Shown one piece after another: positions 16,884 through 25,751 of a stretch of 41,367 nucleotides of DNA. The notes under the pieces are model-generated. The model was given only the letters and a program-made list of their open reading frames with translations. It had not been told where the DNA came from and made no database searches. The stretch is taken from the NCBI GenBank assembly GCA_001791645.1, contig MGFA01000014.1:1-41367 (forward strand), written 5' to 3'. Both the position numbers and the translations under genes were made by a program. Positions within the stretch are counted from its first letter, which is position 1, and every line of letters starts with the position of its first letter. The DNA comes from Candidatus Uhrbacteria bacterium RIFOXYB12_FULL_58_10. Its GTDB lineage: Bacteria; Patescibacteriota; Patescibacteriia; UBA9934; GWF2-40-263.

Positions 16884-16912
16884 TTGACGCGGCGGGGCGG
16901 ATCGAGTACGCT
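16884..16912 (+). promoter_or_regulatory. Promoter of tRNA-Arg
   Basis: TTGACG, 17-nt spacer, TACGCT; predicted start about 8 nt before the mature tRNA 5' end at 16928. Confidence 0.75.
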
Positions 16913-16927
16913 TTTGGCGGTCCATAC

Positions 16928-17004
16928 GCGCCCGTAGCTCAGCTGGATAGAGCACTTCCCTCCGAAGGAAGGGGTCAGACGTTCGAATCGTCTCGGGCGC
17001 ACCA
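16928..17004 (+). tRNA. tRNA-Arg (anticodon CCG)
   Basis: Full cloverleaf: acceptor GCGCCCG/CGGGCGC, D-arm GCTC...GAGC, anticodon stem CTTCC/GGAAG with loop CTCCGAA (anticodon CCG, reads CGG), T-arm AGACG-TTCGAAT-CGTCT, discriminator A and an encoded CCA (17002-17004). It has its own promoter and terminator. Confidence 0.97.
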
Positions 17005-17033
17005 AAAAAGATCCTCGCGCGAGGATCTTTTTT
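17005..17033 (+). terminator. Bidirectional terminator after tRNA-Arg
   Basis: A perfect palindrome GATCCTCGC/GCGAGGATC flanked by A5 and T6. It works for the tRNA on the plus strand and for the surface-protein operon ending at 17042 on the minus strand. Confidence 0.9.
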
Positions 17034-17041
17034 GTTGTTTA

Positions 17042-18874
17042 TTATTTTGTCACGACTCCCTTGCCCGCGGCCTCCTCGTCCTCCGGGAGCTCGGTGGTGA
17101 GTATGTCGATGCCGTTTGAAACCTGATCCTTGGTGAACGTGTCCTTCGCCTCGACGGCGATGGCGTTGGTGAGCTTATAGAACGCGCCGACGTCGCTTTC
17201 TTCCGGAGTCACGGCAACGCCGAAGGTCGCTTCCGCGCCTGGGATCGAAATGGGCAGGGACGGCACGCTCCAGGTGACGATGCGGGTCGTTTCGTCGAAG
17301 GAGACCGTGCCAATCTCAGCCGTTGTTTTTCCGGTCCATGCGACTTTTGGCGGGAGGTTCGTGGTCATGCGAAGTCCTTCGAGCAGGTGAAACGAGTTGG
17401 CCACGCGCCAGACCACGCGGTACGTGGTCGTTTGGCCGACCACTGGGGGCAGGGGACCGGTGCCGATTGCCTCGCCGTCCGCGGTGTAGTACTCGGCATG
17501 CGCCGAGGATTGGAAGTCGGAGTTGACGAGGGCGGTGATCGGCGAGGCGTCGATGGTGCGCGGGCTTTCGATCGCGCCGATTTGGTCGAGCGTGGCGGAA
17601 AGTGAGAAGACGACCGCGTTTGACGTTCCCGCGCGAAGGTCTGAGACGATCGGCAGGGAGAGGTCGATGACCCCGGAATCGCTCGGCGAGAATTCCTTGA
17701 ACGCCGGAACGGCGGTGTCATCCCACGTGAGCGTATTGCCCGAGCGCACGGCTCCTCCGATGTTCGCTCGCGCCCAGTCGATTGGCAGCGTCGCCGCGTC
17801 GCCTGAGAGCACCAGGACGAAGGCGAGTCCGCGTATCGTCTCATTCCCGTTATTCGCATAGTCGATCGACGCGCGAAGCGTATCGCCTGGATCCACGGTT
17901 TGGTCCGAGGATTTTCCGTTCACGACAAGGCCGAACGCCACGTCTCCGCCAACCACGTCGGTGGTTGTCGTCGCTTCTGTTTGCGGAAATTCCATGCGTT
18001 GTTCGTTCACGAACGCGACGCGCGCGCCAACGGACCGCTCTCCTTCCGCCGACGACGTATAACGTCCATTTACGGTGATCGCCTTCAGTTCCCCCGGGGC
18101 AAGCGAATTGAACGTCCATGCGTTCGTTCCCGTTTCGTCCGTGGTGGGCTCCGCGCCAGTGATCGTGAATTCTTCGGGTGCCATGAGGCTGACGAGCACG
18201 TTTGTCGCCTCGTCCGCGCTCGTGTTTTGGACGTTCACCACGTACGCGACTTCGTCGCCTGGCAGCGCCTTCTCGGGGCCGGAGATCGTGGCGTCGAGCA
18301 CGGAGTCCTCAATGTTCACGGAAACGGTCTCAATGCTCTGGAAGTCGGAGGAGAAGTTGCCAGGTCGGTAGGTGAATAGCGTTTGGATCGTCTGCGTGCT
18401 TGGTACTTCGGATCGGAACACACCGCCTATGGTGATCGAACCGTCCGAGCCGCGCGCGAGGGAACCGATGGTCCACGTGAGGGTCGTTTCATCCGTGGGC
18501 GCTGGGTTCGTCGAGGTGAGGACAAAGTCCGCGGGCAGGCTGAGCGTTGCTTCGAGCGATGCGATCGGAGCGTTTCCGCCGTTCTCGTAGCGGAACGTGT
18601 AAAACGCCTCCTGTCCGGACCGAACCCCGTCGGCCGCGTCGGAACTCGTTTCAAGCGGACGGCTCGGTCCGATGCCTCCTCGGCTCCACACGAAAAAACC
18701 GCCCCAGGCAACGACGCTCAGGATCCCGAGCGCGAGGATCGTCCGCACGAGGAATCGGGTCAGGCGCGACCCCTCGCGCGTTTCCAGCCTGGTCATGTCC
18801 GGGATTTCCCCGTCATGCCCCGCGTAAATCGCGCGCAGTTCCTCTTTGATTTGCTCGTTGGTTTTTCGTTTCAT
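17042..18874 (-). CDS. Membrane-anchored protein with DUF11-like extracellular repeats
   Basis: 610 aa: a cytosolic basic N-terminus (about 1-38), one transmembrane helix (about 40-64, FLVRTILALGILSVVAWGGFFVW), then a long extracytoplasmic part. The exterior consists of four or so beta-sandwich repeats with phrases such as YENGGNAPIASLEATLSLP, VQNTSADEATNVLVSL and YANNGNETIRGLAFVL, typical of DUF11/CARDB-like adhesion or surface modules. The last gene of the operon after the DUF4012 protein; its ATG overlaps that stop (ATGA). The role is likely cell-surface architecture; no catalytic residues are evident. Confidence 0.75.
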   Translation of the reverse strand: MKRKTNEQIKEELRAIYAGHDGEIPDMTRLETREGSRLTRFLVRTILALGILSVVAWGGFFVWSRGGIGPSRPLETSSDAADGVRSGQEAFYTFRYENGGNAPIASLEATLSLPADFVLTSTNPAPTDETTLTWTIGSLARGSDGSITIGGVFRSEVPSTQTIQTLFTYRPGNFSSDFQSIETVSVNIEDSVLDATISGPEKALPGDEVAYVVNVQNTSADEATNVLVSLMAPEEFTITGAEPTTDETGTNAWTFNSLAPGELKAITVNGRYTSSAEGERSVGARVAFVNEQRMEFPQTEATTTTDVVGGDVAFGLVVNGKSSDQTVDPGDTLRASIDYANNGNETIRGLAFVLVLSGDAATLPIDWARANIGGAVRSGNTLTWDDTAVPAFKEFSPSDSGVIDLSLPIVSDLRAGTSNAVVFSLSATLDQIGAIESPRTIDASPITALVNSDFQSSAHAEYYTADGEAIGTGPLPPVVGQTTTYRVVWRVANSFHLLEGLRMTTNLPPKVAWTGKTTAEIGTVSFDETTRIVTWSVPSLPISIPGAEATFGVAVTPEESDVGAFYKLTNAIAVEAKDTFTKDQVSNGIDILTTELPEDEEAAGKGVVTK

Positions 18875-21582
18875 AGCTCGCTTTCAAACAAGGCGCCCAC
18901 GAACGCGTCCGCGGCGTTTCCAAAGGTAACGTCCCCGATGTCATGGGAGGACCACAGCGTCGCGAGCGAGTCCGGAACGTTCATGGATACGTGCGTGGTT
19001 CGATCCGTGACGCCGGACTGCTTTTGAATGGTGAGCGAGTATTCCTTGGTCGATGGAAGGCCGAGCGTCCGTTTGGCAAACGCCATGAACGTGTCAGTTT
19101 TCTCGGCCTTGAGCATCAGGGGAAGCCGATACGTGAACGAGTAGGTGGACGTTGTTCCGGGCTTCGTTTGGATCCAGTTTCCAAACACGGTTTTTCCGAA
19201 CTCGTCGTATACCGCGGTTTGCGTTTCGGCGTCCACGTCGAGCGAGTCCATGGGATAGAGCAGGTCGTCGTCGATGATCCAGTCGTCCGGCGCGATCTCG
19301 AACAGCGACGGGTCGGGAATCGTGAAACCGCTCGCGGAGAGCAGGGTGGATCCCTTCGGCACGTAGAGGCGCGCGTAGTTCACGTTGTTGACCCCGCTGA
19401 ACGCGGCGCCGGGTTCCCCGAGGTGCGTGCGCGTGACCGTGACCGTGTTGGTAATGCCGCCTTGGTCGTCCGCGTTTACCACGAGCTCGACGTGCTCGCG
19501 AATAACGCCGTCGGTCTTTCCGCCGCCGAGGTTCGTGTTCACGAGCATCAGGTAGTCGCCGTCGGTTGTCTTGATCTCGCCGCCCCATCCGAGGTCGCGC
19601 ACGGAGCGTTCAAGCTCGTCGTTCGTGAAATAGATTTGCACGTCGCGCGACCGCAAACCGCGGTCTGCGCGGTCGAGTACCGCGAGGAAGTCGTCGGAGT
19701 TGCCGCTCATCACGCGGTCGAGCAAAATCGGTGCGAGGTCGCCAATGAATGCCTTTGGCTTGTTTTCGTCGCGGTCATATTCGAGTTCCACTATCTTTTG
19801 CGTTTCCGAGAGAAAGTTTTCGGAGGTAATGGTGCGCCCGTACTCGGGCATGTCCACCGGACCGAGGAATCCGATCAGGTTTGCGACGTACGTCGCATTG
19901 ACGGCGACCACGCCATCCACGCTTCCGCCGCCCGCGTCCTCGTAGAAGTCCATGATCTGGCGCGCGGTCGTTGGAAAGTCCGGGAACCAGTTGGCATCCT
20001 GGAATTCCCAGCGCGCGCTCAACAGTTGGAGCGGTTCCGGTGCGGCCACGTTGTGACGGAGCGAGCCTTGCAGGTCGTAGGTTCCTCCGCCTGGCACGTT
20101 CATGCCCGTGATCACGCCGTCTTTCACGTCGAGCTCCGCGAACGATCCCATAAAGCCACCGGTCGCGCGGATTTCCGTGTTGTTTTGAAACACGAGCAGA
20201 TAGCGCTTGGATCCGTCCGCCCCGAGCACGGTTTGTGCCATCTCAGAAAAGCCGAGAAACTCGTCGATCGTCGCGACGAGGGTCGGCAGGCGGTCGGCAA
20301 GCTCGGCGAACGTTGCGCGTTGCGCCTCGGGGACGTCATTTGCGTTTACGTCGGCAATGAGCTCGGAGGCACGACGGAGTTCCGGCAGGGCAGAGGAGAC
20401 GTACGCGGTGAGCAGGCGCAGGCGCGACACGGGCGTCGGGTTGAGCTCATCTCGCGCGGCGAGAACGCCTTGCGCGATGCGCTCGCCCGCGGCGGACATG
20501 GACGCGCCGGCCTCGAGGAGCTTGGTCCCGGCACGATAGGTGGCTCCGGTCGCCGGGACGGCCGAGAGGAGCAGGGAGGTGATGGAACCGAGATCCTTCA
20601 CGGATCGCTGCGCGCGGGAAAACGCGTCGCCCGCGCCGCCGAAGGAGTCCGACGCGGCGGCCGCGTCGCGCACCAGCACGGCATCCGCGCCCGCCCTCAG
20701 CTGGGTGAGAGCCGAGGCCGACGCGGTTTCAAGCCCGGATTTCGTTTCCCAAAGTCCGCTCACGAAGTTCATCGCGTGGATCGGAAGCACGAACACGAAG
20801 GACGCGAGCACGAACACCCCGATGGCGCGGTGCCACCCATGCGGAAGAAAGCTGAACGAAAGCCTCTCTGTCGCGGAGTCGCCCAGGCGCCTGGCGAACG
20901 CGTTCCATCGTTCGGTCGCGTTTGGCGCGGCCTCGATCGCGGTTTCCGTGATGGTCATTTCCGAAAACGTGAGGACAACGTCCTTGTCTTCGTCCGCTTC
21001 GGTTTCGACGCGTCCGTCGGCATGATACGTCGGTTCGTCGTCCGGCAATTCAAAGTACGTCGCGAAGTTTTCTGGCACCTGCGGCGGGATGAACGGAGCC
21101 GGGGCAAATTGCGCGCGAATCGCTTCCGGGTGGTCGGTGAACATCTCCTCTTGGCCCATCGGCCCGTTGGTTTCTCGTTTCACGAACCGGATCTCTACAT
21201 CCTCCAAAATTTGCCCGATGGTATCGGTCGGCGAAAGCAGAAGGTCCTCCGCGGGGTTCATGTGTTCCGCGTCGGTGAGCGAAAGAAAAAATCGTTCCGG
21301 CAGGAGCAGGTTTGGCGCGGGAAGTCGTTCCTCGTCAAGCCATTCGCGCGGCACGGGAAGATGCGCGTTCAAATGAATGATGTACGGCGAGAGCGACAGC
21401 GTATCCGCGACGCGAACGACCGGCTTCCCCGGAGCGCGGTTCGCGAAGGCTACGCCATGAAACCGCATTTCGGTCGGGACTGAGTGATCGAAAAGCTGCG
21501 TGATCGCGCGCGCGGCGCGGCGTCGGCGCAGAGCTTCCTTCAACCGGTCCTTATTCAGTTTTGCGGTGAGCGAGACGCTCAT
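18871..21582 (-). CDS. DUF4012 domain protein
   Basis: 903 aa with an unusually long cytosolic N-terminal region (about 1-260), one transmembrane helix (about 263-285, AIGVFVLASFVFVLPIHAM), a helical periplasmic stretch, and from about 440 the DUF4012 domain. Its hallmark is RYLLVFQNNTEIRATGGFMGSF followed by YDLQGSLRHNVAAPEPL and later DRVMSGN. DUF4012 proteins are common in CPR bacteria, usually next to glycosyltransferases, and are suspected to act in surface polymer assembly (LytR-like by some proposals); the activity is unproven. It overlaps the upstream GT4 gene by 32 nt and the downstream DUF11-like gene by 4 nt, so the three are one translationally coupled operon. Confidence 0.88.
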   Translation of the reverse strand: MSVSLTAKLNKDRLKEALRRRRAARAITQLFDHSVPTEMRFHGVAFANRAPGKPVVRVADTLSLSPYIIHLNAHLPVPREWLDEERLPAPNLLLPERFFLSLTDAEHMNPAEDLLLSPTDTIGQILEDVEIRFVKRETNGPMGQEEMFTDHPEAIRAQFAPAPFIPPQVPENFATYFELPDDEPTYHADGRVETEADEDKDVVLTFSEMTITETAIEAAPNATERWNAFARRLGDSATERLSFSFLPHGWHRAIGVFVLASFVFVLPIHAMNFVSGLWETKSGLETASASALTQLRAGADAVLVRDAAAASDSFGGAGDAFSRAQRSVKDLGSITSLLLSAVPATGATYRAGTKLLEAGASMSAAGERIAQGVLAARDELNPTPVSRLRLLTAYVSSALPELRRASELIADVNANDVPEAQRATFAELADRLPTLVATIDEFLGFSEMAQTVLGADGSKRYLLVFQNNTEIRATGGFMGSFAELDVKDGVITGMNVPGGGTYDLQGSLRHNVAAPEPLQLLSARWEFQDANWFPDFPTTARQIMDFYEDAGGGSVDGVVAVNATYVANLIGFLGPVDMPEYGRTITSENFLSETQKIVELEYDRDENKPKAFIGDLAPILLDRVMSGNSDDFLAVLDRADRGLRSRDVQIYFTNDELERSVRDLGWGGEIKTTDGDYLMLVNTNLGGGKTDGVIREHVELVVNADDQGGITNTVTVTRTHLGEPGAAFSGVNNVNYARLYVPKGSTLLSASGFTIPDPSLFEIAPDDWIIDDDLLYPMDSLDVDAETQTAVYDEFGKTVFGNWIQTKPGTTSTYSFTYRLPLMLKAEKTDTFMAFAKRTLGLPSTKEYSLTIQKQSGVTDRTTHVSMNVPDSLATLWSSHDIGDVTFGNAADAFVGALFESEL

Positions 21583-22690
21583 AGATAGCTCTGGTTTGCG
21601 CGGTCATCGCGCTCCAAGAGTAATGTGTCACGCGTTCGCGTCCCTTCGCGATCAGATCGTTTCTCAGGGGCTCGTCAACAAGGGCCCGTTCCATGACCGC
21701 GACCATGTCCTCGATGTCATCCGGGGAAAAGTAGAGCGCCGCGTCGCCGAGAATTTCCGGGAGCGACGTGGCGCGCGCGGCCGCGACCGGAACGCCGGCC
21801 GCCATTGCCTCGAGCGGCGGGAGGCCGAATCCCTCGGAGCGGGAAGGGAACAGGTACAAGGTGGCGTTGCCATACAGCTTCGCGAGATCCGCGTCACTCG
21901 GATTCATGACGAACCGGACGTTTTCGCCTGGAACCTCGGTTTCATCGAGCTCCTTCTTCAGTCGTCTGTAAAAGAGGTCATCCCGTCCGGCGAGCACCAG
22001 ATCGACTTCCGGATGCAGGCGGACGAAGAACGAGAAGGCCTGCAGGAGCAACTCCAGATTTTTGTGCGGATATGCGTTGCCGACGTAGAGAAAATATTTC
22101 TTGCCGCCCTTTTTCTCCCCCGGCTCATTTTTCGAACCTTCGAGTTTCGTCACGCCCTCGTAGACCACGCAAATTTTCTTGGTGGAGACGTTTGGAAAAA
22201 ATCGTTGGAGCGACATCTTGGTATACTCGGACACCGCGACGATGCCTCGTGAGCGATGGACCGCGTTTTGAAGCGACACGCGGTAGCCGAGGCGCTTTAG
22301 CCAGTAGATTGCGGGATGCCGCGTGGTCGCTTTCGCGCTTCGGGGCTGCTCGAGCAGGATCAGGTCGTGGATGGTAACGAGAAACGGGGTGCGCAGAAGG
22401 AGCGGGACGTTCCAGTGCGGAAAGTGAACGAGGTCGAGGCGTTCGCGGTCGATGAGTCGCGGCATGAGGAGCTGTTCTTTCGCCGTGTACCAGTGTGCGT
22501 CCGCGAGGCGCTTTTCGAAGTTCGGCGCGGTCAGCTTGCACGCGTCAAAATTTTCCGGCTTGAGAAATAAAACGTAGCGGTTCTCCCGGTCTTGCGTCTG
22601 CAACTCGGTGACGAGTTGTTCCACGTACCTTCCGAGACCGCCACCCCCCACCGCCGGGCCGTACAACCGTGCGTCTATCCCGATCCTCAT
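21551..22690 (-). CDS. GT4-family glycosyltransferase
   Basis: 379-aa GT-B glycosyltransferase that transfers a sugar from a nucleotide-sugar donor to a surface glycan. The N-terminal Rossmann domain has the Gly-rich acceptor loop GPAVGGGGLGRYVEQL (about 10-25). The C-terminal donor domain has YFLYVGNAYPHKNLELLLQAF and the diagnostic EX7E in RSEGFGLPPLEAMAAGVPV (about 282-300). First gene of the GT4-DUF4012-DUF11 operon, with a -10 box 6 nt before the ATG. Acceptor and sugar unknown. Confidence 0.9.
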   Translation of the reverse strand: MRIGIDARLYGPAVGGGGLGRYVEQLVTELQTQDRENRYVLFLKPENFDACKLTAPNFEKRLADAHWYTAKEQLLMPRLIDRERLDLVHFPHWNVPLLLRTPFLVTIHDLILLEQPRSAKATTRHPAIYWLKRLGYRVSLQNAVHRSRGIVAVSEYTKMSLQRFFPNVSTKKICVVYEGVTKLEGSKNEPGEKKGGKKYFLYVGNAYPHKNLELLLQAFSFFVRLHPEVDLVLAGRDDLFYRRLKKELDETEVPGENVRFVMNPSDADLAKLYGNATLYLFPSRSEGFGLPPLEAMAAGVPVAAARATSLPEILGDAALYFSPDDIEDMVAVMERALVDEPLRNDLIAKGRERVTHYSWSAMTAQTRAIYERLAHRKTE

Positions 22691-22696
22691 GCGCTC

Positions 22697-22705
22697 ATTT
22701 TACCA
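22697..22705 (-). promoter_or_regulatory. Extended -10 promoter of the surface operon
   Basis: TGGTAAAAT on the minus strand ends 6 nt before the ATG at 22690, so the message should be leaderless. No -35 match is clear. Confidence 0.5.
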
Positions 22706-22746
22706 AAAAAACAGCCGATTGTCCCCGGGTTATCCACACGGATCAA

Positions 22747-23856
22747 TCAGAAAATTTTTTCCTGCTCGAAAATGGCGAGCGTCTGCTTGGCGGCCCGGTT
22801 CCATGAGAAACGGACGGCGCGTTCGAGACCCATTCGTTTGAGGCGCTCCTGAAGCATTGGAGCGGACAAAAGTTGTTCAAGCGCGAGCGTGATTTCGTCT
22901 GTGCGAAACGGGTTTACGAGAATGGCCGCGTCGCCCGTGAGCTCGGGAATGGAGGAAGTATGGCTCGAAATGACCGGCAATCCGGAGGCCATGGCCTCGA
23001 GCACCGGGAGCCCGAACCCTTCGTACGCGGATGGCCACGTGAAAACGGTCGCGGCGCGGTAGATGGCCGGAAGGTCCCCGCGCGGGACGTAGCCGAGATG
23101 GTGGGTCCAGGAAGAGGCGGCATGGAGCCTGTTGCGGATCGGCCCGCTTTTCCATCCCCAGCCGCCAACAAGGACGAGACGCAGGTCGTCGCCGGACGCG
23201 CGCCGGTACGCTTCGACCGCGTCAATGAGCGCAACGACGTTTTTGCGCGGCTCCAGCGTGCCGACGAACAGGGCAAATCGTTTGGGCAGTCTGTGCTTTC
23301 CGCGGACGCCGTGGTCCTGTGCCGTGAAGATCGGTGAGAACATGGGGTCAACGCCGTGCGGGACCACATGCACCCGCCCTTCCAAAATTTGAAAATGCCG
23401 GACCACGTCTTCCTTTGTCGCGGTCGATGGCACGATAACGGCCGCTGCGTTCGCGACCAGCCGATCTGGCCGGATTTCGCGATGCCAGAGCCGCATTTTC
23501 CGGGAGAAATACTCCGGGAAGTGAATCCAGGAAAGGTCGTGGAGCGAGAGCGCGTACGGGATGTCGGGGGAGATGGTCGTGTAGTTCAGGTTCGGAAGCC
23601 AGACAAGGTCGGGCCTGGTCGCGGCAAGGCGGTCGATGCGCGGCCATCCTGCCGCGTACGTGGTTAGTTTCAACAGGCGATTCGGCACCGCGAGGTGCGT
23701 CGTCTCGACCGGCGGGCGGCGGAGTCCTGAGGAAAACAGCTCGAAGGAATGGCGCGAGGCAATATCGAAAAGGGCGCGAAGGAGCGCGCTCGTGTACTCC
23801 CCCACGCCCGTTTTGTGTCGATCCGACAAATGTCGGACGTCGACGAGGATCTGCAT
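22747..23856 (-). CDS. GT4-family glycosyltransferase
   Basis: 369-aa GT-B enzyme. [26 protein letters not shown] is the N-terminal acceptor loop region with [25 protein letters not shown] marks the donor domain start (about 196-214), and [20 protein letters not shown] carries the EX7E motif (about 284-303). It resembles mannosyl/rhamnosyl-type GT4 enzymes of O-antigen clusters; specificity is not readable. It follows the next GT4 gene across a 30-nt gap holding a 17-bp inverted repeat. Confidence 0.9.
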   Translation of the reverse strand: MQILVDVRHLSDRHKTGVGEYTSALLRALFDIASRHSFELFSSGLRRPPVETTHLAVPNRLLKLTTYAAGWPRIDRLAATRPDLVWLPNLNYTTISPDIPYALSLHDLSWIHFPEYFSRKMRLWHREIRPDRLVANAAAVIVPSTATKEDVVRHFQILEGRVHVVPHGVDPMFSPIFTAQDHGVRGKHRLPKRFALFVGTLEPRKNVVALIDAVEAYRRASGDDLRLVLVGGWGWKSGPIRNRLHAASSWTHHLGYVPRGDLPAIYRAATVFTWPSAYEGFGLPVLEAMASGLPVISSHTSSIPELTGDAAILVNPFRTDEITLALEQLLSAPMLQERLKRMGLERAVRFSWNRAAKQTLAIFEQEKIF

Positions 23857-23867
23857 AGAAAATTTAA

Positions 23868-23907
23868 AGATACAAGAAACAAAAACTAGATTTTGTTTCT
23901 TGTATCT
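23868..23907 (-). repeat. Perfect 17-bp inverted repeat between two glycosyltransferase genes
   Basis: AGATACAAGAAACAAAA (23868-23884) and its exact reverse complement (23891-23907) surround a 6-nt loop containing CTAG. It is AT-rich in a GC-rich region, encodes the last residues (DTRNKI) and stop of the upstream gene, and ends about 11 nt before the downstream ATG. It could form an RNA hairpin that attenuates, stabilises or is processed. It resembles the dispersed KIQDTRYKIQ-type repeats I associate with CPR protein termini (recollection, not checked). Confidence 0.85.
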
Positions 23908-24998
23908 TCTAATTTTTCTTCATACGCTCGTTCCACGAGCTCTTGCATTTCCCGCTTGAACCGTTCGCGTCCGAACCGCTCGGCATGCGCGCGGATGGCC
24001 GTCGGGTCGTACGCGGCATCGTTGAACCGGATCAGATGGTCGGCCAGCTCTTCCCAGGACTGCTCGTCAAACAGTTCGCCCGTGACGCCGTCGATGACCG
24101 TTTCTGTCGCGCCGCCGCGACGATACGCGACGACCGGCCGGCCCGCGGACATGGATTCGACGGCCGTGATGCCGAAGTCTTCCTCGTGCGGGTGGATGAA
24201 CGCCTTGGCGTCCGCGAAAAGCGCGGGCAGGTCCTCGTCGGGAACGCGTCCCAGGAATTCGACGTTGCTGCGCGCCATTTTTTTGAGGTCCTTCATGACC
24301 GGCCCGGTTCCGAAGATCTTGAGCTTGAATCCGGTGCGATTGCACGCCTCGATAACGAGGTCGAACCGCTTGTACGCGACCAGACGTCCGCCCGTGAGGA
24401 AATAGGTTTTGGGCGCGTCGGACACGGAGAAGCGGTGCGTGTCCACCGGCGGGTGCACGACGGCGCTGTCGCGGCCGTAGTATTTTTCAATGCGGTCCTT
24501 TACGGTGCGCGAGTTGGCGACGAACGCGTCCACGCGGTCCGCGGCCTGGCGGTCCCAAACGCGGAGCATCGACAAAAACGGCGGGAGCAGGGATTTCACC
24601 ACGCGCGGGATGCGCAGCTCCTCCACGTAGGACAGCGTGTCCGTCCAAAGGAATCGCGTCGGCGTGTGACAGTAGCAAACGTGCAGGGCGCCCGGCCGCG
24701 TAATTACGCCCTTTGCGAATGCGCTTGTGGAGGACACCACCACGTCGTATTCCGACAGGTCGTAGTGTTCCGTGGCGGTCGGCATGAGCGTGAGATACCA
24801 CTGGAACTTCGACTGGATGAGCGGCGCGCGCTGTAAAAAAGATGTCCGCACGTCCTTCCCCTTGAATTGGGGCAAGCGATCCGGATCAAAGAACAGGGTG
24901 TAGGTCGGCGCCTCGGGCCAGATCTCCTGGAGCACCGAAAGCACCTTTTCCGCCCCGCCATCCTGCTTCAGATAGTCGTGTACGAGCGCGAGTTTCAT
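23886..24998 (-). CDS. GT4-family glycosyltransferase (WbaZ/mannosyltransferase-like)
   Basis: 370-aa GT-B enzyme. MKLALVHDYLKQDGGAEKVLSVL is the characteristic start of a WbaZ/mannosyltransferase-like group. HVCYCHTPTRFLW (about 130-142) is a typical mid-domain motif, and YFLTGGRLVAYKRFDLVIEA opens the donor domain. The EX7E region is degenerate but present: HPHEEDFGITAVESMSAGRPVV. The last six residues lie in the inverted repeat at 23868-23907 and look added. A strong promoter lies just upstream. Predicted to build the surface polysaccharide with the other GT4 enzymes and the sugar transferase at 25.7-27.2 kb. Confidence 0.9.
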   Translation of the reverse strand: MKLALVHDYLKQDGGAEKVLSVLQEIWPEAPTYTLFFDPDRLPQFKGKDVRTSFLQRAPLIQSKFQWYLTLMPTATEHYDLSEYDVVVSSTSAFAKGVITRPGALHVCYCHTPTRFLWTDTLSYVEELRIPRVVKSLLPPFLSMLRVWDRQAADRVDAFVANSRTVKDRIEKYYGRDSAVVHPPVDTHRFSVSDAPKTYFLTGGRLVAYKRFDLVIEACNRTGFKLKIFGTGPVMKDLKKMARSNVEFLGRVPDEDLPALFADAKAFIHPHEEDFGITAVESMSAGRPVVAYRRGGATETVIDGVTGELFDEQSWEELADHLIRFNDAAYDPTAIRAHAERFGRERFKREMQELVERAYEEKLEDTRNKI

Positions 24999-25006
24999 GC
25001 GTCAGC

Positions 25007-25035
25007 ACTCTAGCAAACCTTGACATTTAGGGCAA
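25007..25035 (-). promoter_or_regulatory. Promoter of the GT4 gene at 24998
   Basis: Minus strand TTGCCC, 17-nt spacer, TAGAGT (with TGn extension TGC). It ends 8 nt before the ATG, so the mRNA is predicted leaderless. The -35 overlaps a possible plus-strand promoter at 25020-25048. Confidence 0.7.
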
Positions 25036-25048
25036 AATATGAAAAAAT
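25020..25048 (+). promoter_or_regulatory. Candidate promoter of the 212-aa gene
   Basis: A perfect TTGACA, 17-nt spacer, then AAAAAT (4 of 6). It interlocks with the divergent GT4 promoter. The leader would be about 30 nt and contains a GGAGGG Shine-Dalgarno 5 nt before the ATG at 25084. Confidence 0.45.
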
Positions 25049-25083
25049 CTCGACGCATTTTCCAATAGAAGCGGAGGGTTGTC

Positions 25084-25722
25084 ATGGCACATCATGGCAC
25101 GGATGTTGAAAGGGTCGATCGGATCATGGGCACGATGTTCGTCTCGCTGGCAGAGTACGTCAGGGTCTTCCGAATCGGAACCATCGGCTTTGACGACTTG
25201 GAAGTTCTGGCGACTGTCCCATGGGGAGAAGACACACTGCGCGCGGAGGCAGAACATGGAGGGCTGCTGTACCCACACGTTCGGAAGCACAACATCGGCG
25301 CTTTGTTGAAAAGCGGCGCCGACGGGTCCATCCCCGTTCGTGTTCCTCGGTTTCATTTTGGTTCCTCCGGACTCGAGAATCTGCACAACTGGCCGGGTTG
25401 GTTGCCAACCGGCTGGCGGATCGTCCGGACGCGCGTCGAACTTGGTCTTCCCAACGACATGATCATCCAGGACCGCGTGATACTGCCGACGCATCAGCGC
25501 GCGTGCAGGCTCGAGACCGCCGAGATGGCCGTTCTCATGGCACACCGCGGCGTCCAGGTGCTCGCCGACGGCGCGGCATGGTCCCGTGACCTGGTCCCGT
25601 GCGGATGTCGCGCACTCACCGGGCCTTATCGGAAGGACGGGCTCGACATGCGCTTTGGTCGGGATACGGACGAGCATCGGCTGGGCGGAGGCTTGCTACT
25701 CTCGCGGCTGCCTGAAACGTAA
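25084..25722 (+). CDS. Hypothetical soluble protein (212 aa)
   Basis: Starts at an ATG 5 nt after GGAGGG, one of the few clear Shine-Dalgarno sites here. No signal peptide, membrane segment or recognised domain. Features are a His-rich start (MAHHGTD), an aromatic-rich LENLHNWPGWLPTGW near residue 98, and two Cys (CGCRA) near the end. It is flanked by a divergent promoter and a terminator, so it is monocistronic. Leader with strong SD suggests efficient initiation independent of a partner gene. Function unknown. Confidence 0.7.
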   Translation: MAHHGTDVERVDRIMGTMFVSLAEYVRVFRIGTIGFDDLEVLATVPWGEDTLRAEAEHGGLLYPHVRKHNIGALLKSGADGSIPVRVPRFHFGSSGLENLHNWPGWLPTGWRIVRTRVELGLPNDMIIQDRVILPTHQRACRLETAEMAVLMAHRGVQVLADGAAWSRDLVPCGCRALTGPYRKDGLDMRFGRDTDEHRLGGGLLLSRLPET

Positions 25723-25724
25723 AA

Positions 25725-25750
25725 GCTCGGGACATGCCCGGGCTCTTTTC
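25725..25750 (+). terminator. Bidirectional terminator between convergent genes
   Basis: GCTCGGG/CCCGGGC stem (one G-U) with A- and T-rich flanks. It ends the 212-aa gene on the plus strand and lies at the end of the convergent sugar-transferase gene. Confidence 0.75.
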
Positions 25751-25751
25751 T

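Noticed and set aside
18943-21483. 846-aa plus-strand frame across the DUF4012 gene
   Set aside because: Antisense to a confidently identified gene; Arg/His-rich composition typical of GC-rich shadow frames.
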